A stretch of DNA of 64,000 nucleotides from Eustoma russellianum (lineage: Eukaryota > Streptophyta > Magnoliopsida > Gentianales > Gentianaceae). Made by a program: the position numbers and the translations under genes. Location of the stretch: assembly GCA_036186865.1 (NCBI GenBank), contig AP025041.1, positions 39,928,996 through 39,992,995 on the forward strand. Direction: 5' to 3'. Shown here in pieces: positions 10,801-23,092 of the stretch. Position 1 is the stretch's first letter; the number at the start of each line of letters is the position of its first letter. Under the pieces are notes generated by a model. It saw only the letters and a list, made by a program, of their open reading frames with translations. It ran no database searches and was not told the DNA's origin.

Positions 10801-11131
10801 CCTATTTCTACACTGTCCTTTTCGCCGCCTCTTCAGTTTTCGCGCCATTCAAGGACCATCAATTCTCTGCCGCCTCTTTCTCTTCCCACTTCCCCACGTC
10901 TGCCCTTCCCTCTTCCCCATTCACTACACTTTTTCATCTTCTTCCTCAAACCTCTCTCCCACTCCTCCACTCTTCCTTTAATCTTCTCTCCCACCATTAC
11001 TCCATCAAACCTTCACCTTCCCTTCTTCACCCTTTAAAATCCACCTTCCTCTTTATTCCTTCATCACATATTTACTTCATTTTTTTGCCCCAACTCTGAA
11101 GACCTCTCCTTTTCTCCCAACTTTTCATCCA

Positions 11132-12508
11132 ATGGCTTCCGCTGGTCCTTCCAAACGTCCACACACTCAAAAGCGAAAACAAACGGCTGGACAAGGAATT
11201 GTTGAGCCGCCTGAAATCACAACCATTCGTGAAGGGATCACCAAAGACAACTTTCCTTGGTTGAAGAATTTGAGCCTGACATTAAGAAGCCTCCAACGCA
11301 CCATTGACAAAGGTGCTCATGTCTCCTACTACTCCGGCATGCTATTCCGAGAATGGGTAGCATCCAATCATCTTATTATCCCTCTGAAACTACTCAATCT
11401 TAGCAATCTTCCTGAGACGAGCACTGCTTTTGAAGTTGTTCCTCTGTTGGAACATCAGGGCTGGACATCTCTTTGGTCCAGGCCTGATATGCAGAAATAC
11501 TCCCGCGAACACACCCGGCTATTCTATTCAAATTTGTGGGTCACTCCACAATCTGAGTCTCAACCTTTTTCCCTCTACACTGTTATTGATGGTACTCCTC
11601 TCAGCTTCACTATTCCTGAAATTTGTGAAGTCCTGAGAATCCAGAACGAGGGGTTGACTGATTTCTCCATGTTTGACTGGAGTGTCAAATACGGCATCCA
11701 TGAGCAGGACGTTAAATTCGATTTGGGGTATTTCCCCTCCAAAAAGACTCAGAACATGCCATTGGTGGATCGCATCTTGCTAGCGGTGGTCACCTACTGC
11801 ATCAATGGTAAGGCTACTAGAAATCCTAGTAACATGGATTTCTATGTATCTTACCGTCTCAAACATCTGACCCAGCTGAATCTCGTCTGGATTTTTATAG
11901 AAGTCATGTTTGCAGCTCTCCGAAAAGGGTCGAAAGCTTTACCTTTTGCCAATATTGTCACAATATTGTTAAAATCAAAAGGTGTTGATATTTCTGATGA
12001 TGATTTGACCCCAGTTGCCAAATCTGACGTCTATGATCACTACAATATCGCCCAGGCCATTGACTCGCAAAAACGGAAGGCCACCACCATTCCTGACAAA
12101 GACGAGGTCACGGAGGGACCTCAAGATGCTGTTGGTGGTAGTAATTCTTCTGAATTGCTATCACGCATTGCTGCGCTTGAACAGACTGTTCAGCAGTTGC
12201 ATCTTCGTGATGCCGAGCATGAAGCTCAGCATGTATAGAATGAAGCTCGGAATAAGCGCAATGAACTGTGCATGACTGCATTTCGCAATGCACTCATGCA
12301 GGTCTGTCCATGGGCTCTTCCTCCTAATTTTGATGATTTAGGGGGAGAAAGTGGTGGTGCTGGTGGTGCTGGTGGAAATTCTGGCGGCAGTGGTGATGCT
12401 GGTGGCTCGGGAGATGTTGGAGGATCCATGGGTGGATTCACATATTTTGCCGCTAGTGTAGGTTTTGGTTTCCGTGGTTTTACACCACCAAGTGGTGGTG
12501 CTACGTAA
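11132..12508 (+). CDS. Extra 3' ORF of Copia element 1 (unknown function), split by one in-frame TAG
   Basis: The frame opens MASAGPSKRPHTQKRK (basic) and runs 368 codons to TAG at 12236-12238. The same frame continues 90 codons to TAA at 12506-12508, so the ancestral product was probably about 458 residues. The middle holds EHTRLFYSNLWV, YTVIDGTPLSFTIPEICEVL and NMPLVDRILLAVVTYCINGK. The first two resemble the FYANL...V.G..I.F....I..LLG pattern of a domain often annotated as putative plant transposon protein (recalled, not searched). A coiled-coil-like stretch (ELLSRIAALEQTVQQLHLR) precedes the TAG and a Gly-rich tail follows. I see no signal peptide or membrane segment, so a retroviral envelope function has no support. 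A decayed homologue is in element 2 (53678-54942). Confidence 0.75.
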
Positions 12509-12711
12509 ATTTTCTTATTTTTCTTGTTGTTGGTGGAGAAATTTTCATGCTAGTGTTCAATGAAATTTATGACTTGATATTTCATTGTTGATGTTCATTA
12601 AAATTGTCTCATCACTGTGTTTTATTCAAGTTATTTTTTTTTGTTGCATCTAGTGAGGGGGAGCATATGTTAAGGGGGAGCTTTGATAAGCTATGCATGT
12701 TGTGAAATCAT

Positions 12712-12726
12712 CAAAAAGAGGGAGAA
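12712..12726 (+). other. Polypurine tract of element 1
   Basis: CAAAAAGAGGGAGAA directly precedes the 3' LTR. The same tract precedes the 3' LTR of element 2 (55461-55475). A further purine run AAGGGGGAG lies at about 12672; several polypurine tracts are known in Sireviruses. Confidence 0.8.
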
Positions 12727-14207
12727 TGTTAGAATATGTGTTTTGATGATTTGCACATTTTGGCACTTTGAACAAGGGATTAGGCGCTTCATGTATGTTG
12801 TTTGAAGTCAGTATACTTCGAACGCCTACATTAGGCGCTTAATGTATCTTGGTGGAGTCCAGTACACTTCGAACGCCTAGATTAGGAGCTTTATGTGAAG
12901 TGTCTGGATGTGCGTACACTTCGAACGCCTAGATTAGGCGCTTCATGTGTGTGTTTGAAAATCAGGACACTTTGAACGCCTGATTAGGCGCTTCATGTGG
13001 CCTGTTGAAAAGTGCGAACACTTTGAACGCCCCTTAGGCGCTTTATGCAGTCCACCAAGCCAAAAGTACTTTTCCCCTGGTTGGGCACGTACTCCTAAGT
13101 ACTTTCTCTGAGAAAAGTCAGAGTTAGTTTGAACAAGCATGAAGAGCCACATTAAGCGCTTCACGTGACTTCGAACGACTTAAGAAGCCCACATTAGGCG
13201 CTTGATGTGACTTCGAACGAATTTTCATTTTCACATCAAGCGCTCAATGTCACTTCGAACGCCTGTGCTTTTAGCACATTAGGCGCTTCATGTGACCAAC
13301 GTTACAAAGGTCTTAAACTTCACTTTCTAACATCAGTTGACTCTTTGTACCCTCCCCTTTCAGTGTCTTTTTCACAGGTTCCTCTCTGCTAAAGATCTCA
13401 GGTTTCCTTTCTTGGCATTCATTTTGAAATCTCTCCAAGAATGTTGCTACATGCCAAAGGAAGATCTCCAATGATGAGGACTCACCAACACATGATGCCA
13501 AAACCCATTAATGTTAGTGCAGAGGGTTTCAAACGGGAAGAAACTTTGAAGTTGATAAAATAAGGGTTTCTTCCATTGTCTTCTCCAACTTTCTACTTTG
13601 CAAGCTCTCAAATTCTCTCAAGCTCAAGCTCTCAAAATACTTGTAATATTTGTACATTTTACTTTATTGTTGAGAGTGTTTATTGTAAGGAGAAGAAGAG
13701 TCTTCTTCTTGGTGAGATCATATTGTGAGAGATTGGGTAGATTGTTGGTCAAGGAGTAAGGGTGCTTCTTGTTTTGAGATTTCTAGACTTTGAAGGGTTA
13801 GTTGATAGTGTGTGGTGCACTATTCTCCCTACAAGATTTCTTTGAGGGCAAAGAAGATCTTTGGAGGCTAAACTTCAAAGGGTTAGACTTCTTGGTTGTG
13901 GTCTAGGCAAGGTGCCTAGTTTTTTTATTTTCTGGATTTTGTTCTTGATTGTTGTTTCCCCCAAAAGAAATAACAATCCCCATTTCAAAATCCTTCTTGT
14001 GAAACATCGCGAAGGTAGAGGAGTAGAGTCATTTGACTTGAACCTCTATACATACTTGTGTTCTTTATTTCCTTTCAAGTATTTATTCTTTCTAAAGAAC
14101 ACACCCAAGTATTGGTTGCACTTCAAAACGAAAAATAGCCATAAAATATCCATACTTGGTGAACACACTATTCAACCCCCTTCTAGTGTGTTCTAAGGAA
14201 CCTAACA
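12727..14207 (+). repeat. 3' LTR of Copia element 1
   Basis: It matches the 5' LTR throughout, including the motif array (about 12773-13300), and ends CCTAACA before the TSD TTGGC (14208-14212). Confidence 0.92.
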
Positions 14208-14212
14208 TTGGC

Positions 14213-17200
14213 TTGCACGGAAGATTCATAATGGATTTTTTTTCCTCTCTCCACGGCACATAAACAACGAAAAAAACACTAATAGGATTCTCTAGATCTA
14301 ACTGTGTCTTTTATCCTCCTCCGAATAGGAAGAGCAACTGAACTTGAACTAACTATCTAGTATCTTTCATAAATCAGAGGTTGAAAAGTTATAACAGCTA
14401 AGTTTAGCTGTCGCTTCATACATTGTTTTTGACGATAATTATTTTATGCAAATGAATCACCATTATCCTGCAATTCAATTACTCTGGTAGCTTGATTATA
14501 CTTGACAATTGGAAGTGTGCCACATGGAAAAAAAGAATGGTTTGTCGTGTTTGTCTTTAAAATTTTTGTCTTACCTATCTGGCTCTATCAAGATTCTATA
14601 GCCTGGAATTTTCCATAAACCCGTGCATTTTCTATAGGACTATGTATTTCCACCAATGAAGAAGGAATCACGATGGAAAAATGAGAGGTTCGTAACGCTG
14701 TATTCTTATGGATCAGCGACATCAAGATTCTCTACTTCAGAATTTTCCCATAATCCTTACATTTGGATGGCCGCCTGACTCCCTTAGATCTTTGTATTTC
14801 CACCAATGATTAGGTTCCCTTAGTTTCCTGTGAGCATTGAGAACTTGATGCTGAAAAGACGGTAAAATCTCACCAGACTATGATAGGAGCAGATACTGAG
14901 TTTATCCTACCATTTACTCTAATATTAAGAATTCCTGAAATAACAAAATTTCGGACTGAGTTTAATTTCTCCTCTATTAGATTTCAATATTCTCACAATA
15001 AAATAATGAAAAACAAGCAATAAGAGCTTAATGAGCTTTAAACACTTTTGTACTTGATAGCTTTTATGACGAAAGGAAGATACATCTTGAAGAAGTTGAA
15101 CGTGTGTATTTTTCCTCTAATGTGCTTCTTTTGTACATAGAGAAGATCGTTTTGAATTTGCAACCAAGTCTCACACTCCATTTATTACCTACATTGTGAC
15201 GTGACATACCTGCCACAAGGCCAGTCTGAAAAATAATACGAGCTCATTTGAGATATCTGCAAGAAAGCAATATATGCAAGTGCAAAGGGATATATAAAAG
15301 TGTCAAGTTCACAAGTGCCGTGAACTTATGGCGTGTATGAAACCATATCATTTAATAAATAATTGTTAGGTTCGTGACAATTATTCTAGATGGAGGTGCG
15401 TAGAGTTTTGAGCTATTTTTTAGGGTTTTCTTGATTTTCCTCAAACAAACTCAAATGCTTTCCAAGATAAGAAAGAAAAAGATGAGAAATAATAAGTGGA
15501 GACACAATATTTAGAGTGGTTTGAATCTCTTTGATTCTGTTCTACTACCACTTTATTTCCAAAGTTGACTTTTAACAACAAAATTGTTTTTATTGCCTTT
15601 AACAATGAACAAGAACCACAACAAGAACTATTGTACCAACAACTTGTGCAATATTAAATACTATAACAACTACAAGTAAGATCCTTAAGGTTTTTTTTCT
15701 TCCTTCTTCACAACTTTAACAAAGTTCTACCGAAGAGCATTCACCCAATAGGTTTTGAACTGAAGTGAAATAACACTTTTAAATAAGTTCAAATCACAAG
15801 CAAGATATCAAATATGTTTAGTTCCTCTTGTGTTAGACTTCTATTCTCGCAATACTACAATGAAAACAAGCACTAAGAGCTTAATATACTTTAAGCGCTT
15901 TTGCACATTTGAGAGCTTTTTAAACAATGGGGATGAAATTTGACGAGGATGAAAGTGTGTAATTGCATCTCAAAGCTTCTTTATACATAGAAGTCTTCAA
16001 TTTTGTTTCCCTTCATTTTCCCTTTTCTTTCTCCATTATTTTCTTCTACAATACAAATAATCTTCAACAAATCTTTTCTATGTTGTAGGTAAAGCTTTTC
16101 CATCTTGATGCTTGCAGGATGTTGAAAAAAATTCAAGATAGAATTGGATATGTTGACAATAAATGAAGAATCAATTTGAGGTAGATAAGAAAGAGATATA
16201 ACCTTTAGTAGTTAGAAAATGTGTTCTAACGGCTAGTTTTCGGTCACCAAATGTTATCATTGAATGTTTGGCAAAATTCACCAAACTCACTTTTGAGTTC
16301 GGTCACCTTTTTTTCAAACTCTCTATTTTGTTACCGAACTTTGTACTTTCATCATTGAATGTTTGATGACTTTAGTCAACGAACTCTTACTTTTGAATTC
16401 GGTCTAGATTTATGTGAAATTTAAATTTTTATTATATTTGATTTTGGATTTCTGACTGCGTTTGGAGATAGCAACTCTAAGTTTGTTGACTTGAACCAAC
16501 AAACGTAAAACAAGCATTCGGTTAAGCATTCTAAGAGTTGGCCAGAAATTTTTTATAATTTGACCAAATGTTTGGCCAACCTATTTTTGAGTTTGGTAAA
16601 TGTATCCTGAAACTCACCGAACATCGGTCAAAGTCATTAAAGGTTCGTTGAGCTTAGTCTAAAAATTGTAACTTTTGATTTACTATTTGTTTGAAATTTT
16701 TTTTGGTACATTTAACTTATGTAAATCATCAAAACATGCTCGTATCCAACAATGTCAATAATATAGATTGATAAATAATGTTACCAAAAAAGTTTACAAG
16801 GTATTATTAAAATATTATTATATTATTAAATTATAAGATTCACATTAATATAAAAGAAAGAAAATCTTCACAGTTACTGATAATTGGGTACACCATTTTT
16901 TTAAAAACAAATGTCGAGAATATTCAATAGATAGATAATTGTGTCTATCCTCATCATTCTGGATGGATTCCCCTGTAGAGAAATCATTTGATAATTTAAT
17001 GTTCATTAAATTGTAAACTAGATTACAAAATCATGTTTATATATATACAATGAATGAAATTTTTGTGTTCAAATTACTTGGATGATTCATTCTTGATGAA
17101 TTAACTTCATTCCCTCTTTGGCTCATGATATCCCTTCCTGCCCCGCTTTCCAAACATGACAAACAAATGAAAATAAGAAAATAATAGTCATGAGAGAAAT

Positions 17201-17279
17201 AATAAACGAAGGCATTATTGATTGAGTTCAGAGCAAGCTTAGATCGATATTTCTCCACAGTTTTACAAGATTTAATTGA
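14213..17279. other. Duplicated LysM flanking segment, no gene
   Basis: 14213-14940 is non-coding with weak similarity to 57940-58140. From about 14940 to 16785 it aligns with the downstream flank of LysM copy 3 (about 60530-62590), and from 16786 with the upstream flank of copy 3 (about 45290-45770). This is the join between two repeated units. The spot near 16750 (TCGTATCCAACAATG) is the uninterrupted counterpart of the site where the LTR at 62596 inserted. ORFs here are short and not shared between copies. Confidence 0.6.
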
Positions 17280-17284
17280 CAATA

Positions 17285-17982
17285 TGTTACGAAATAAGGA
17301 ATCAAGAACAACGAACAAGAGAAAAATGAACGGAAAAGGAATTGGCTTGAGGCGTGTATACCACATTCCGTAAGGAATATTTGCCTCCACTAATTGCTGC
17401 AGGGTCATAAGCAAATTTCCTCCGAGGGTACAACAGCCAACAATCTCTTATTCTCAGCAAAATAATAGAGATTTAATGAACTTTCAAGAACAAGAGTGAA
17501 ATTGAGTAGGAAGAAGAATGTAGGATGCTATTATGAAATAGGTTGCAAGATGTCTTGAAAAATGGGTTGTAATGGCCTATTTATAGGCTCTCAAACTCTA
17601 TTCAGACGTTTCTGGCAGTTGCATGGAGATTGGGTATGTCCCTTGGTGCATAAGTTGTGATTATACATGAAAAGACACTTATGTTGGCAAATCGATCGAT
17701 CGATGTGATCGATCGATGTCTCACAGTAAGCTTCAAGTCCACTTCGATACGTCACATCGATCTATGTCGGACCGAAAGTTTCAACTCTGCACTCAGAATA
17801 CATCGATTGATCGATGTGATCGATCTATGTCCGGCAGAATACTCAACTTCATTTCCAAGCCACATGGATCTATCCATTTGATACATGAATCGATCAAAGT
17901 CATGAGTCAAGCTATTCTTGCTTATTCCAACAACATTTCACCTACATTCTTCATCTCATTGCTTTTACAAACTATTATAACA
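17285..17982 (-). repeat. 3' LTR of Copia element 3
   Basis: It matches 22346-23087 but is shorter; part of the GATCGATC-rich block (17690-17880) is missing relative to the other copy. On the minus strand the adjacent internal side is the purine-rich tract AAGTGGAGGAT, as expected for a polypurine tract. Confidence 0.85.
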
Positions 17983-18679
17983 ATCCTCCACTTAGTTTGT
18001 AAAGCAACTTATGACATTTCATGCATTTAAGAAGTATCTTTCAATTTGAACCTCTTATTAGTATAATACTTCAAAGTTCTAACGAAATCATGATAGCTAA
18101 AAAGCCTTGAATCAGATTCATATGTGCTAGAACCGGAAATACTGTACACATGAAACCACACTCTCGTTAGAAGTCCATTTTAAACCGCACTTTATGGCCT
18201 TGTGCTACCCCTAGTATTCATGAACATTTCAAGATCATTGCTTATCGAAGCGGCACCACTTCCTATGTTCATATAGGTGAAGATTAAGATATTCCTCTTA
18301 ATCCTTCATTAAGAGTGATTTAACACTCATCCTCCTTTAACACTAATATTCCAATTCTTTAAAGATCAATGTCGTGCGGTTTGATTCTTTAAAGATCAAT
18401 CGTAGTGCTTTAATTCCTCTCTTTGTGACTCGTTATTACCCATTCAACCTTTGACTAGCGGTATGCTAGGAAATGTTGGGTTTCTATCACAAGTGAACTT
18501 ATCCCATACGTCTCAATCCCATCCCTAACGATGTACTTTATACCAAATCTTTTGAAAGACTCTTTGTCAATGGATCCGCCTGGTTATTGCAGGATCAGAC
18601 GTATGCAATGGCTATTACACCATCTGTAATTAATTGTCTTACATAATCATGCCTAAGGCTGACATGTCTAGATTTCACG

Positions 18680-21600
18680 TTATAGATTTTTCCTATAAGC
18701 TCTAGACATTGTTGCTTGACTATCACAGTGTAAAGAAATGGTTGGCATCGGTTGTGGCCACAACTCTATATCCAATAATAGATTTCTCAGCCATTTCGCT
18801 TCCTTACCTGCAGATCCCAATGCTATGAATTCGGATTCCATTGTAGAATGAGTTATGCATGTCTGTTTCATTGAAGCCCAAGAAACAGCACCACCACCCA
18901 ATGTAAATATCCAACCCATAGTAGATTTGTTATCACCAATGCTAGTTATCCAACTAGCATCAGTATAACCTTCTAACACGGCTGGAAAACTATTATAAAA
19001 CAATCCATAATCCATAGTCTTCTTCAAGTACCCAAGTACTCGTCCGATTGCCTTCCAATGGTCTATACTAGAATTACTAGTATACCTTGACAATTTACAC
19101 ATCGCAAAGGCAATTTGTGCTACCGCTCTACTGACATGTCCATTCAATTTCTATGAGGCATCGAATGGTGTGTTTGCTTATTTGATCTCCAAGTGTTTGA
19201 ACTTGTTCAACACTTTGTTTATGTAATGAGATTGACAAAGAGCAAAACCTCCACTATGTGTGGACACTTTAATCCCTAAGATAGTATCTACTTCATCCAA
19301 ATCTTTCATTTGAAATTGTGAAGTTAAATACTTCTTAGTTTCATCTACTCCTATAATATTAGTACCAATAATTAGCATGTCATCCACGTACAAACAAATA
19401 ATGACACTATATTTGTCTGTAAACTTGGAATATATAGACTTATCTGCACCATTATGCCGGAAACCATTCTTTAAAATGGTAGTGTCAAACTTTTCATGCC
19501 ATTGTTTTGGTGCTTGTTTCAATCCATACAATGACCTTATCAATTTGCACACTTTGTGCTCATTCCCCGGAAGTACAAAACCTTTCTGTTGTTCCATATA
19601 GACCTCTTCGTCTAAATCATATTGAGAAATGCAGTCTTAACATCCATTTGATGAATAACCAAGTTATTTATGGATGCTAAAGCTATCAACACTCTAATGG
19701 ACGTTATCATCGCAACCGGAGCATATGTGTCAAAATAGTCTACCCTTCTCGTTGTCTAAAGCCTTTAGCTACTAATCTAGCCTTGAAAGTTTTAAGTGAA
19801 CCATCTGAATTGTATTTTCTTCTAAATACCCATTTACATCCAATTGCTTTGGAACTTGGAGGCAAATTAGTGAGAACCCACGTATTGTTAGACAATAACG
19901 AGTTCATCTCACCATCAATTGATTCCTTCCAAAATGATGCATTTCTCGATTGCATCGTCTCCTTATAGGATTTTGGATCATCTTTCACGCGTAGTACAGT
20001 AGGTATTCGATTAAACACCTTTGTCCTATTACCTTTAACTAAGAAAGCAATGGATTATGAAGAAATAAAGTCCGGATGTAAATACTTTTCCTTTCTAGCA
20101 CGTTGACTTCTCCTAACCTCAGTTGGAGAATTTTGATTTTGATCATCAACACTAGAAGGATCATTGGAAAAGTCTCCAACATCTCTAGATTCAACAACCA
20201 CATTGGATTCTAAATCTAGAATCTTATATGCTTTAGAGTTTTCGGCATATCCAATAAAGACACCTTTAAGAGCTCTTGGCCCCAACGTAGTCTTCTTTGT
20301 ATCCAGAACTCTATAATAGGCTAGACAACCCCAAACTCTAAGATAACTTAGATTTGATCTTCGTTTCTTCCACAATTCGTATGAAGAAACCTTAAACTTT
20401 TTAAAAGGAATTCTATTATGAATGTGACAAGCCGTTAACAAGGCTTCTCCCCGCAAATTCTTTGTCAAACCAGAGTTTATTAACATTGCATTTATCATGT
20501 CAACTAAACTTCTATTCTTCCTTTCAGCCAAACCGTTTTGTTGGGGTGTGTACGGAGCACTTTTTTGGTGTATGATACCATTCTCCTCACAGAATTGATT
20601 AAATTCAAGAGGGAAGTATTCACCACCACGATCACTTCTTAGAACTTTGATTTTCAATCTCGATTGATTTTCAACTTCCATTTTATAGACTTTGAACATG
20701 TCAAAGGCTTCATCTTTATGCCTTAGTAAATATACATAAGTATATCTAGAGGCATCATCAATGAAAGTTATGAAATATCGATTTCCACATCGGAATAAAA
20801 CACCATTCAATTCACAAATATCTGAATGAACAAGTTCTAAGAGTTCGGTTTTCCGTTCTACTTTCGGAAACGGTTTCTTTGTCATCTTAGCTTGTATGCA
20901 TACTTCACATGTTCTTTTATTTTCATCTTTGCAAGAAATTAAGGCATGTTTAGACATTAATTTAATAGTAGTACTACTAATATGAGCAATTTTATCATGC
21001 CACAATGAAAAAGAAAAATCAACAGAGTAAACACAAACTGCGGAATTTTTATTAATGCTCAACTTAAACATCCTGTCGCAAGCATAACCCTTGCCGACAA
21101 AGATACCATTCTTGGACAATATAATTTTTCCCACTCCATTACAATCTTGAATCCATTCTTACAAACAAGACTAGCAGATACAAGATTCTTTGAAATCTCA
21201 GGTACATGTAGAACGTTGACTAATAATAACTTTCTAACTCTACACTACCTTTACCCAAGACTTTTGTGGCACTGCGTTTTCCTATCAGAACTTGTTGGCT
21301 ATCATCCACAACTTGATAGGTCTTGGACAGAGCTCTATTGTTGCATACGTGTACTGTTGCACCCGAATCGAACCACCAATCATTTGTGATTTCGTTCGTA
21401 GCCATATGAAGTTCCGTTACCATACCAACATGCAATCCGAAAACCATTGCTACCAATTGATCGGTCTCAATTTTTACCATGTTTGCATTGTTGGTAAGTT
21501 GAGAACTACCACCATGCTTTTGTTTCTTTCGAAACCCACAGTCCTTCTTGAGGTGTCCTTTCTTGCCACAATTAAAACATCTTTTGCCTTTCTTGGAATC

Positions 21601-21684
21601 TGACTTGTCAATGGATTCAGATAAATCAGAGTTCTTTCTTTTGTTTCCAAATGAACTCCCCGTTTTCCCTTTGACATAATGCAC
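18680..21684 (-). pseudogene. Copia pol of element 3: protease, integrase, RT, RNase H (broken)
   Basis: In minus-strand order: zinc knuckle CFNCGKKGHLKKDC (about 21560); protease WWFDSGATVHVC; integrase with WHDKIAHIS, CEVCIQAKM, HSDICELNG, FIDDASRYTYVYLL, SDRGGEYFP and PYTPQQNGLAERKNRS; the post-integrase linker; RT with CKWVFRRKYN, RLVAKGFRQREG, YGLKQAPKQWHEKF and catalytic YVDDMLIIG; RNase H with DNKSTMGWIFTLGGG and HSTMESEFIAL. Frame changes occur near 21180, 20040, 19650 and 19160. Sequence wording differs clearly from elements 1 and 2, so this is another Copia lineage. Confidence 0.85.
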
Positions 21685-21699
21685 TCTATGTGCATTATC

Positions 21700-22292
21700 A
21701 GAGACATGTTTATTTACAAGACTCCTTGTCTCTTCTTCAATTCGTAAATGCTTTTGAAGTTGTTCAAGAGAAAACGATTCAGTTGAGTGTAGTAATTTCT
21801 TCCTGTAGTCATTCCAACTAGGAGGAAACTTAGCGATTATCTCTCCACTTGTAATGCCTCAGAAACATCTACACCCAACTCTTTCAGTTTAGAATTAATG
21901 ACATGCAACTTGTGCACTTGGTCTATGATCGAAAGATTTTCAACCATCTTAAAATTAAAATATTTCATCACCTAGAATTTGTCCGCGCCTTGCTTCTCAT
22001 TGTTGTATTTGAACTCCAATGCGTGTCATATCACCTTCGGCGATGAAGTTGCCGTGAACAGATCGTAGATATGATCTAACAGATTGTTGAGTATATGCCC
22101 TGAGCACAACATATTATCCTCATGTCTCTTCCTCCAAGCTGCTTTCAACTCCTCGGAGTCCTCTTCTTATGGGACTGTACAATCCTTCAGATTTGGGTCC
22201 AGACAATACCCAATCTGAAGAGCGGTCAGGAGGAACAACATCTTGTCCTTCCATCGCAAGTAGTTGGTGCCGTCGAAATGATCAAGCTTCAT
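21700..22292 (-). pseudogene. gag of Copia element 3 (broken)
   Basis: The ATG at 22290-22292 opens MKLDHFDGTNYLRWKDKM, a typical Copia gag start, only about 55 bases from the 5' LTR. The frame stops after about 42 codons at a TAA. Gag-like residues (AWRKRHEDN, HIYDLFTATSS) continue in other frames to about 21700. Confidence 0.65.
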
Positions 22293-22345
22293 GCTATCTT
22301 GGTTCAAGAATGTCTTTGAATCTATCTCAAAATATTCCTTACTAT

Positions 22346-23087
22346 TGTTACTAAATAAGGAATCAAGAACAACGGACAAGAGAAAATGAACAGAAAAGGA
22401 ATTGGTTTGAGGCGTGTATACCACATTCTGTAACGAATATTTGCCCCCACTAGTTGCTGCAGGGTTGTAAGAAAATTTTCTCCTAGGATACAACAGCCAA
22501 CAATCTCTTATTCTCAGCAAAAAGAATAGAGATTCAATGAACTTTCAAGAACAAGAGTGAAATTGAGTAGGAAGAAGAATGTAGGATGCTATTATGAAAT
22601 AGGTTGCAAGATGTCTTGAAAAATGGGTTGTAATAGCCTATTTATAGGCTCTCAAACTCCATTCAGACGTTTCTTGTAGTTGCATGACGACTGGATATGT
22701 CCCTTGTTGCATAAGTTTTGATTCTACATGAAAAGACACTTTTGTTGGCATATCGATCGATCGATGTGATCGATCGATATGACATAGATTGATCGATGTC
22801 ATCGACCGTGTCTCACAGTAAGCTCCAAGTCCACTTTGATATGTCACATCGATCTATGTGATCGACCTATGTTAGACCGAAATTTTCAACTCTGCACTCA
22901 GGGTACATCGATCGATCGATGTGATCGATCTATGTCCGGTAGAATACTCAAATTCATTTTCAAGCCACTTGGATCTATCCATTTAATACATGGACAATCC
23001 CAGTCATGAGTCAAGCTATTCTTGCTTATTCCAACACCATTTCACCGATATTCTTCATCTCATTGCCTTTTACAAACTATTATAACA
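22346..23087 (-). repeat. 5' LTR of Copia element 3
   Basis: It ends (plus-strand right side) TATAACA and is followed by the TSD CAATC at 23088-23092. The block 22750-22935 is rich in ATCGATCGAT palindromes. On the minus strand the bases after the LTR read ATAGTAAGGAAT, which is not the usual TGGTATCAGAGC primer site. Confidence 0.85.
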
Positions 23088-23092
23088 CAATC

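Larger units (their letters stand above)
6915..14207 (+). mobile_element. Copia element 1 (Sirevirus-like LTR retrotransposon, internally deleted)
   Basis: Two long, nearly identical LTRs (6915-8397 and 12727-14207) both start TGTTAG and end CCTAACA. They are bounded by the TSD TTGGC at 6910-6914 and 14208-14212. Inside are a Met-tRNA type primer-binding site, a stub of gag, an open RT-RNase H ORF, a motif array, an extra 3' ORF and a polypurine tract. Protease, integrase and most of gag are missing, so the copy is non-autonomous. Long LTRs, the TATCAGAGC primer site, a post-pol ORF and repeated non-coding motifs are known for the Sirevirus group of Copia. The lineage assignment is inference. 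Confidence 0.9.
17285..23087 (-). mobile_element. Copia element 3 (minus strand)
   Basis: The LTRs at 17285-17982 and 22346-23087 have TGTTA...TAACA ends. The flanks read CAATA and CAATC, and the uninterrupted paralogous site at 45766-45770 reads CAATC, so the TSD is CAATC with one later change. On the minus strand the order is 5' LTR, gag, protease, integrase, RT, RNase H, polypurine tract, 3' LTR. All coding parts carry stops or frameshifts, and the LTRs differ by substitutions and a deletion of several tens of bases, so it is older than element 1. Confidence 0.88.

Noticed and set aside
11132..12508. 3' ORF considered as a retroviral envelope gene
   Set aside because: No signal peptide, transmembrane segment or cleavage motif is visible. 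Only its position is env-like.
17037..17414. A 125-codon minus-strand ORF spanning the element 3 LTR border
   Set aside because: It crosses an insertion junction, and the uninterrupted paralogous site at 45600-45770 does not keep the frame.
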